NCBI RefSeq assembly: GCF_029784155.1
Contig: NC_073691.1
Span: 135,900,394-135,964,393 of the forward strand
DNA length: 64,000 nucleotides
Direction of reading: 5' to 3'
Source: Uranotaenia lowii
Taxonomy: Eukaryota; Arthropoda; Insecta; Diptera; Culicidae
This document shows positions 57,378 through 64,000 of this stretch, one piece after another. How positions within the stretch are numbered: position 1 is the first letter of the stretch; each line of letters starts with the position of its first letter. Below the pieces are notes generated by a model, which did not search any database, was not told the origin of the DNA, and worked only from the letters and a program-made list of their open reading frames with translations. The translations under genes and the position numbers were made by a program.

Positions 57378-58319
57378 TAGGGGAGAGTGGGGTAACGTGG
57401 GCCTTGTGGAAACGTGGGCCACTCTAAATATCTCAGCTGTGTGTTGAGTTAAAAATCTCAATCCAAATGTCATCGTCGTCGCTTTGGGTAAGCATGTTTT
57501 TCTATGTGTTGTTGACTTATGTGCGTATCCCATGCTTCTTTTATTTAACTAGCCTAGAAAAATGTAATTACATAATTAAACAAGAACCCGAAAAATTGCA
57601 TCCATGGGAGACTTAAAGTACATAGCAAAAATATGCTCATATGTCTATTATCTTAGTTTTGTCTAGCTCTTTCAAGTGGAAAAGGAATTTTTTCATAAAA
57701 CATCAATAAGTCACACAAACGCAACCAATTTGCAAATTATAGCTTGTGGGTAATCGTGGGCCACATTTCGTGGGGAATCTTGGGCCACCTATATTTTGGT
57801 GTTTTTATACACATTTTGAACTCAAAATACGTTTTTACTATCCAAAAAGTTTTCTTATGCCAAATATAGAGTTATAAAATATATTTTGTCCATTTTTTCC
57901 ATTTATGATAGAGACGAACATAAATCCAGTGTAAGAAATTTAACCGAAACGTTCGCGAGCCAGGAATTATGAACTATTCGATCTTACACAACTCTTTTTT
58001 TTATTTCCTCATCTAAAATAGCTTTAAAATAACTAAATGTATTATGAAATTTCAGTTTTGGGTCAACTCATAAACTTTGCAAGGTATTTAGTTAATTTGG
58101 TGGCCCACGTTTCCCCACAGTTTTAAAAAATTAAAAAAAAAAAATACTTTTTTTCAAACAGTCAGAACCCGGGAATTCGTGTATTTAGAAAAAAATTAAC
58201 CAAATGATGCCTTAAAATGTAGAAAATCTTTTCATTATTTTTTTTTCTTTTTATCTTTTATAATAAAGAAGTTATGATGTAAAGAAAAAAAGTAGTCCAT
58301 GATACCCCACTCTCCCCTA
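57378..58319. mobile_element. MITE with TAGGGGAGAGTGGGG TIRs (ACGTGGGCC phrase), best copy
   Basis: The left TAGGGGAGAGTGGGGTAACG and the reverse complement of the right end, TAGGGGAGAGTGGGGTATCA, share 17 bp. The phrase CGTGGGCCAC or a variant recurs at 57391, 57408, 57751, 57767, 57782 and (inverse) 58091. It aligns with the fragment at 12350 and the split copy 46749-51887. No coding capacity. Confidence 0.88.
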
Positions 58320-58419
58320 CTGAATAGAAGTGATTGATATGTCACAAAAAAAGATCAAATTCGCTGAACAAAGGTTCCAAAGGGAATTGGTACCGAATTT
58401 TCTTGAATGCGAGCATTAA

Positions 58420-58740
58420 AGTTACTCAATGTTCCTCAAATAGCTTTTTGTGACACGTCAACCGCATCACTAAGTGCTAAAGTTACAAATAGGGCTTCAA
58501 ATAGCCTTCCATGGACTTTAATTTCCAGAAAGTTCCTTAAATAACCTTTTTCTGATGCCGATCACTTCCATTCAGTATAAAATTTACAAAAAGCCTTTCA
58601 TGGACTCCAAGTTCCACTAAGTTTCTTAAATTGCCTTTTTGTGACATGTCAATCGCATCCCTCCAGTAAAAAAAGTTACAAATTGGGTCTCAAATAGCCT
58701 TCCATAGACTTCGAGTTCCAAAATATTCCTCAAATAGCCT
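58420..58740. repeat. Degenerate tandem repeat, about 95-100-bp period, three units
   Basis: TTCCTCAAATAGC..., TTTTTGTGACACGTCAACCG and CTTCCATGGACTTTAATTTC recur as variants near 58450, 58549 and 58641. Non-coding. Confidence 0.7.
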
Positions 58741-58799
58741 GGCGTCTTCGCTGCTGGCCGCTGGCTGCCCTTGCAGGTATTCTAGGGAAGCTTATGACC

Positions 58800-58925
58800 A
58801 CTTCGAGTTTTAGCTGCTAGGTAAGGCAACATCTAGGCGTGACTTCGTGGCAGCGTGTTTGGTTATCATCTCGAAGGGTCGCAGTTTAAATCTTGTATCA
58901 GGACTAATTTTTTTCATTAGGTTGT
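58800..58925 (+). mobile_element. Possible tRNA-derived SINE fragment
   Basis: GTGGCAGCGTGTTTGGTTAT followed by TCGCAGTTTAAATC resembles a Pol III A box and B box at tRNA-like spacing. A T-rich stretch (ATTTTTTTCATT) follows. No target duplication was found. Confidence 0.35.
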
Positions 58926-59048
58926 TTGATTGCTTGAGTAGGCAAATAAATCAAATGTGTATCAGAAATCACGTGCGGGCCGGCATGTACCAAACAATCT
59001 CAAAAACAAAGCAATTAGGTCAGATAAATTGAGATGATGAGAGGAATT

Positions 59049-59400
59049 TATTTTTTTTTAACAATTATTTATTTGAAACGGCTCGTACCAGTAGGTTTGA
59101 AGGAGCCAAACTCGATTTGATTTTTACAATTGATTGCTTAAAACTAACAGTTTTTTAAAGGCAAAAGAAGACAGAAAGGGAAACATGAAAATAAAAAGAA
59201 TTACAGGTGGAGATCGATAGCTTTTAGAAAAAGATAGATTTCAAACATGTAATCCAAGTCTATCACAGCTAGCACATCTCTCACTGGAACATTAGGTGGT
59301 TTCCCTCGGGCCCGAAGGGAGTCAATAAGATTCGATCTGGTAGGAATATGGATGCCAAGAAACCGGCAGCACCACATGGGCTGGTGGTGACCACAGTAAG
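59049..59400 (-). mobile_element. 5'-truncated non-LTR retrotransposon 3' end
   Basis: On the minus strand a short coding tail (IPTRSNLIDSLRARGKPPNV, then PVRDVLAVIDLDYMF) ends with a stop at 59201. A 3'-UTR follows (GAGCCGTTTCAAATAAATAA), ending in A-residues at 59049-59056. The coding tail resembles the C-terminus of LINE ORF2 proteins (family not certain). It seems inserted in an hAT-like remnant whose right end is at 59400-59455. Confidence 0.55.
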
Positions 59401-59455
59401 ATAAAATTTCCCGGATTCGCCTGGTCCGGATATGTCTGGAAAATATACTGGTAAC
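59400..59455. mobile_element. Right-end fragment of the hAT-like family (copy 3)
   Basis: CCCGGATTCGCCTGGTCCGG, then ATATGTCTGGAAAATATACTGGTAACCT matches the right end of 14106-23181 (TTGTCCGGCCCGGATACGTG...CTGGCAACCTT). The rest of the element is absent. Confidence 0.7.
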
Positions 59456-59547
59456 CTGAAAAGGCTGTAGCCCAATATACAATTCGACAGAAAATGAACG
59501 TGAAAAAATCTTATTTTGTTAATAACTCAGAAAAGTGAAGCAACTAG

Positions 59548-62221
59548 CATGTGGGGATTTTTTTTTATTATCTGACAATTTGCGCCGGGGGTCTTCAGAT
59601 TTTCCCCAAAATTGAAAATTTGGTTCATTTTTGCGACTTAAAATCACATGTATTTTTTCAGATTTCTAACATTTTTATTTTTTGAGTTAGCTTCGGTTAG
59701 ATTTTTTTGTAAATAAAAAATAACCATTTTTCAAAGCTACATAACTCTGTTGTTTCTCAACGGAAATTATAAAATAGCACATCAAAATGCATTGAAATTT
59801 TATCAGCTTTCCAAATAGAATAGTTGAAAAAAATTAAATAATGACCTTCAACATGAAAAGTTGTAAATAAACTTCAAATGGCGTCTAAAAGTACCGTCTG
59901 CACCACCGAATATTTTGCAAAAAATACCATTGTATAGCTCGATTTATGATGCAACTTTCATCTGAAGACACCAAAGTGGGCCATTAACACCTTGAAGAGT
60001 TATGAAAGAAATAATGACAATAAATCTCTTTTTTTGCATCTAAAACAAACAATGGTGGAACAACTGCACTCACATATGGAGATAGCAAGCACTTCTAACA
60101 ACATGGAAACAAAAGAACTTATCAAAGCAGGTAAAAACACTACCTTTTCGTGCTTTGTAGAGTGTTTGCAGCATAACTGACTTTAAATTTTAACCAAAAT
60201 TCTGAGTACCGTATGGTTTATGTAGTATAAATAATAATGGGAATGTTGCTTTTACAACGTGATCATATACTATATAACTTATTAATTTTTCGATCAAAGA
60301 TCATTGTGAAGCATAATCCATGCCAATAGTAGAAGGTTCAGTCCCTGTGTTTGGGATCACAAAAATGTGATTAAAAAAATAGACGTGCTTTACATAGTTT
60401 TTATATCGGGCGCTAAGCACTGGACACCAAAATCCTTTCCCATTGATCAAAAAAGTATGAGAAGGTGGCACAAATGTTGAAGAAATAATCAAAGAGCTCA
60501 GTATGGCCAGCCCAGACTGTAAAATGATGAAAATATGATACTATTACCGTATTCATTTTCTACATTCACCCAGTTTTGAGGTTTACCATACTAGAACGAA
60601 CATAATTCGTAGTCAGTGTTTTGCTCCTTCGATCGCTCACACACGAATCTTCAGTGTTCCACCGTCCATTTTAAATCAAATCTGGGGAATTACGGATGCA
60701 AAACTTAGCGCATAAACTTCTAAAAATGACAGTAAAATGTGCATAACTTGTTGTGACCTGGTGCAAAACTGGGTATAAACGAATACGTTATTAGATTTTT
60801 GTATATAACATGAAGTCAGTTAAGCTGCAACAATCTACCGCCCCTTCTTTCATAACAGTCCCATATACAAAAATAAGCAAGCGAGACAATCAGCTTTTTC
60901 TGTTTTGGAATATATTTTTAAATTGTGACCACCACTTTCAGCATAAACGAAAATCGTTTCTAGGTTGTCATAATAAATCGTTAGACCTGAAATTTTCGGG
61001 ATTGGGTTATTGGTAAGGTCGAGAGCACCATTTTTATTTATTATGGGACTGTTAATCGATCATATTTGAAACCTTTTTCGAATCTACTAGCATAACAGTC
61101 CCATACAAAATATATTTTTCTCACCAAGCTACTTTCTAAGACTTAAATTTGATCATTTTTGAACTTCTAAATGCAATTGTCAGAAAAAGAAACATACTTT
61201 TGCAAAAAAATATCATGAATACCACATTGTAAGTTGAATCTTTTTACGATTTTTGATTGCATCCGATAGTTTTTCGCTCAGGAAGTCATTCCTAAGAAAG
61301 TCAGACCTTCCTTCGAAAACTAGTGTGCATCATTCGACATCAAGTGAGTTAAAAAATGTTTAAATGATTCAAAGCAATAAACCAGAGACTATTTCGCCGA
61401 AAGAAACATTGAAAAGTAACCAAATCCGTGGTATTTCACATATGAGACTGTTATTCAGGTATATTTCATATAGGACAGCCACGAATTGATATTTTTTTTT
61501 TCGAAATTTCTAGAACAAAACCTCTTTTTTTAGTGTTTTATTTTGAAACCTTATGTTGACCTAAAATGACGAAAATTCATATGGGACTGTTATGCGAGTA
61601 GAGCAGTCTGAAAAGGACGAAAAAATAGTGTTTTTTTACCTGCTTTGATAAGTTCTTTTGTTTCCATGTTGTTAGAAGTGCTTGCTATCTCCATATGTGA
61701 GTGCTGTTGTTCGACCATTGTTTGTTTTAGATGCAAAAAAAGAGATTTATTGTCATTATTTCTTTCATAACTCTTCAAGGTGTTAATGGCCCACTTTGGT
61801 GTCTTCAGATGAAAGTTGCATCATGAATCGAGCTATACAATGGTATTTTTTGCAAAATATTCGGTGGTGCAGACGGTACTTTTAGACGCCATTTGAAGTT
61901 TATTTACAACTTTTCATGCTGAAGGTCATTATTTAATTTTTTTCAACTATTCTATTTGGAAAGCTGATAAAATTTCAATGCAATTTGATGTGCTATTTTA
62001 TAATTTCCGTTGAGAAACAACAGAGTTATGTAGCTTTGAAAAATGGTTATTTTTTATTTACAAAAAAATCTAACCGAAGCTAACTCAAAAAATAAAAATG
62101 TTAGAAATCTGAAAAAATACATGTGTTTTTAAGTCGCCAAAATGAACCAAATTATCAATTTTGGGGAAAATCTGAAGACCCCCGGCGCAAACCCGTCAGA
62201 TAATAAAAAAAAATCCCCATG
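59548..62221. mobile_element. Foldback element with about 610-bp arms
   Basis: 59548-60160 and 61594-62221 are near-identical inverted arms, starting CATGTGGGGATTTTTTTTTA and ending with its complement. Each arm contains the same 62-codon frame start (MKSYERNNDNKSLF; 59992 plus and 61778 minus), whose symmetry shows it is an arm feature. The 1.43-kb middle differs and has its own inverted motifs (CATAACAGTCCCATA near 60848 and 61093; its complement near 61580), so it may be a separate insertion. No recognised protein. Confidence 0.85.
60161..61593. mobile_element. Probable insertion between the foldback arms
   Basis: It begins near GCAGCATAACTGAC and ends near GGGACTGTTATGCGA, which look like weak TIRs. 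The flanks GTAGAGTG and GTAGAGCA match at 6 of 8 bases. The phrase ATAACAGTCCCATA or its complement occurs five times. The frame 60810-61016 lacks any known motif. Confidence 0.4.
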
Positions 62222-62446
62222 TGTAACATGGTGGAATCGATGGAAAATATTGAAAGATAAAATTCTAGCTGGACATGTTCCTTAAAACCTTCTAAAACTG
62301 TTTTTATTTCGATTCCCCCGGTTTTCACCTCGTAAATTTGATTATGGCGGGGAAATCGGAATAAAAAAAATCTATCAGGTTTTAAGTAACGATTCCGGCT
62401 GAAATTTCATCTTTCAACCATTCCCCATCGATTCCACTATGTTACA
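62222..62446. mobile_element. 225-bp foldback MITE
   Basis: TGTAACATGGTGGAATCGAT at the left is mirrored by ATCGATTCCACTATGTTACA at the right, and the interior is also palindromic (GTTTTTATTTCGATTCCCCC against GGGGAAATCGGAATAAAAAA). It abuts the right end of the larger foldback. No ORF. Confidence 0.82.
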
Positions 62447-63030
62447 AAACCTAGTTTCGTCTCGTTGTTGAGTTATTGACGAAGTAAAAAAAAAATCACG
62501 TTCATTTTCACGTGAAGTGTGAATGGGTCTTAAGAACTAAACGAATTAAATAATGTTGTCCTGAGTAAACTTTAAAAAAATGTTGCTAATTTGGAAAATA
62601 AAAAAAATACATTATAATTGAATGATTTTTTGTGTTGAACCAATGAATTGTAACTAAGGCTAAGTTTAGGCTTTTCCAGTTAGGGTCAGTGAAATTTCGT
62701 AAAAGTGATGTAAAATTTTTCAGCCTGACCGATGAATGTCAAGTTTATGTAAAACTATTCCTAGTTTTGAAAGTCATAGATTGATATGCATAAGAAGAAT
62801 AGAAAAAATTACGGAAGTTGAAAATGATCGAGGAGAAAATTTACAAGAAGCGTTTATATCAAGAATGGACCAACTATTTTGAAGTGGTTAAATTGGTGAG
62901 GGTTGAGCCTACCACAAAAGATTTCTTAGAAAAAAGCGGGACATTTTGAGATAAAAGCGGGCCGGCGGAGTATTTGCTCAAAAAAGCTTTTGCGGGACGA
63001 ATGGCAACACTACATTAGCACACTCGGCTC

Positions 63031-63229
63031 TACAGAAGAAACAAAAATGATGTTGATTTTTCGGTAAAAAATATTGAATTTTCTTATACAAACCTAAAAA
63101 TTTAAATTTACTCGTGTAGACGATACTTGAAAATTCTGCATAAAACCATGGATGAGTTTTGAACCAAAAAGAACTGTTTTAGACACCAGGGTTTGCGAAA
63201 TTCAAAAATGACTCCAAATCGACTCAGTC
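63031..63229. repeat. Single-arm copy of the GACTGAGTCG foldback family
   Basis: It matches the right arm 48570-48690 joined directly to 51201-51262 (AATGATGTTGATTTTTC, CTTGAAAATTCTGCATAAAA, TGAGTTTTGAACCAAAA) and ends AAATCGACTCAGTC. It lacks the Tc1 insertion present in the other copy, so it is the paralogous empty site for that Tc1. Confidence 0.8.
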
Positions 63230-63274
63230 TATTGTGACATCCGGTGGGGAATGGTCAAATAAATGATTTTTTGG

Positions 63275-63299
63275 GTAACGTAATTTATGGATGCCGCAT
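63275..63299. repeat. Solitary TE end (GCGGCATCCATAAATTACGT type)
   Basis: GGGTAACGTAATTTATGGATGCCGC is the inverse partner type of 55912-55940. No complete element could be delimited between them. Confidence 0.45.
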
Positions 63300-64000
63300 A
63301 ACAGCGTGTGATTCTTTATTGGTCTAAGTTTGACCAGTTTTCATGTTTAATACTTTGGACAAAACAATACTTACTGTCCTTATTCCTGCTTGTTTTCAAA
63401 TAATAATTTCTTAAAGAAAATTTTCTATTGCGATTCCCAACTTATACAATTTGGTGTGTGATGATGAGTAAGTTTATTATAATGTGATGAACAATATTTT
63501 GATATCATGTTTTTTTGACTTCTTTTGTAAACCTTGAATCAAATAATGTTGAACTGAATATAAAAATCAGGTCTTGTTAGGGATGCCAAATATATATCGG
63601 TTGATATTTTTAATCTGCAGCAGAGTATTTTTTCGATTTGTATTTGATTCGAATTGTAGTTACAACCCATTTTTATTTTATTGTTTACAAAAAACGTCAG
63701 ATCAAATTGCAACGTGATTCACCTCAAGCACACGGTTAAAAAAACCCTTGGTTTATTACAAGTGATCGTCTAGCAAGAGATAGGCCGGATCTTAGTCCTT
63801 CACCTGATCCGAGCTTATTCCTAACCTTCCGTAAGTTCACTAGTCTCAAATCGCGAACCGTGTCGTCGTCTAGGACCAGATCTCCTCCATCGATTGGTCG
63901 TTAAATCCGGATGATCAGCCAAGATTCGCGATCTCATTGTTAGAGCTGCACTTGTTACAGAAACCTGAAACCCGAAGGGGTAGTTTTTCAACCCCTCTAA
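63300..64000. other. Right edge of the window, nothing assigned
   Basis: AT-rich to about 63720, then GC-richer (63750-64000, with GATAGGCCGGATCTTAGTCC). The change in composition suggests that another element or an exon begins here and continues beyond the window. Confidence 0.3.

Noticed and set aside
55912..63299. A single 7.4-kb element bounded by the two GCGGCATCC-type ends
   Set aside because: The ends are inverse and similar, but the interval is filled with independently bounded elements and shows no coherent structure. More likely two unrelated solitary ends.

Overview
The window looks like insect, most likely mosquito (Culicidae), nuclear DNA. It is AT-rich and gene-poor, with no bacterial operons, rRNA or functional tRNA. 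Almost everything I can explain is transposable-element sequence, often several layers deep. The mosquito call is an inference. It rests on an ITmD37E/D-type mariner, the GGGGCCGTCC-ended MITE, the minisatellites carrying ATGCCAAATTTGGTTCC, the TAGGGGAGAGTGGGG-ended MITEs, and a 56-bp intron of the size usual in flies and mosquitoes. No assembly or database was consulted.

Layout. 1-5.6 kb: a large foldback repeat, an hAT-like element carrying a dead mariner, and two MITEs. 5.8-6.3 kb: the only place where splice signals and reading frame agree on a possible host gene, a small membrane protein on the minus strand that I do not recognise. 6.5-11.2 kb: two ORF-less retroposons ending in (CATA)n with 21- and 22-bp target duplications, and two small hAT MITEs. 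13.6-23.3 kb: a decayed Penelope-like element split by a 9-kb hAT-like element with an 8-bp target duplication. That element itself contains a young 5.5-kb LTR element (identical 294-bp LTRs, no gag-pol, nine 39-bp hairpin repeats) and a Helitron, which in turn contains a MITE. 23.5-25.3 kb: a dead mariner split by a 5'-truncated non-LTR retrotransposon. 26.8-28.5 kb: a TTAA-flanked foldback. 29.5-31.9 kb: a nearly intact Penelope-like element (RT plus GIY-YIG, two frameshifts) followed by a hammerhead-like motif. 33.7-34.9 kb: a complete-ended but dead mariner. 37.8-39.5 kb: local direct duplications. 41.8-45.5 kb: one Helitron inserted exactly into the 5' end of another. 45.7-51.9 kb: MITE, then foldback, then (MITE and Tc1), then another foldback, nested four levels deep. 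53.9-62.4 kb: more MITEs and foldbacks, including one with inverted tRNA-like arms.

Functionally this is a transposon graveyard with a few recent arrivals. The only near-intact protein-coding unit is the Penelope-like RT. The most unusual object is the non-autonomous LTR element at 14,434-19,909. It keeps the parts needed for mobilisation in trans (LTRs, a serine-tRNA-like primer site, a polypurine tract), while its 4.9-kb interior is an extremely purine-rich, repeat-built, non-coding strand. Nothing resembles a CRISPR array, an antiviral operon or another multi-gene system.
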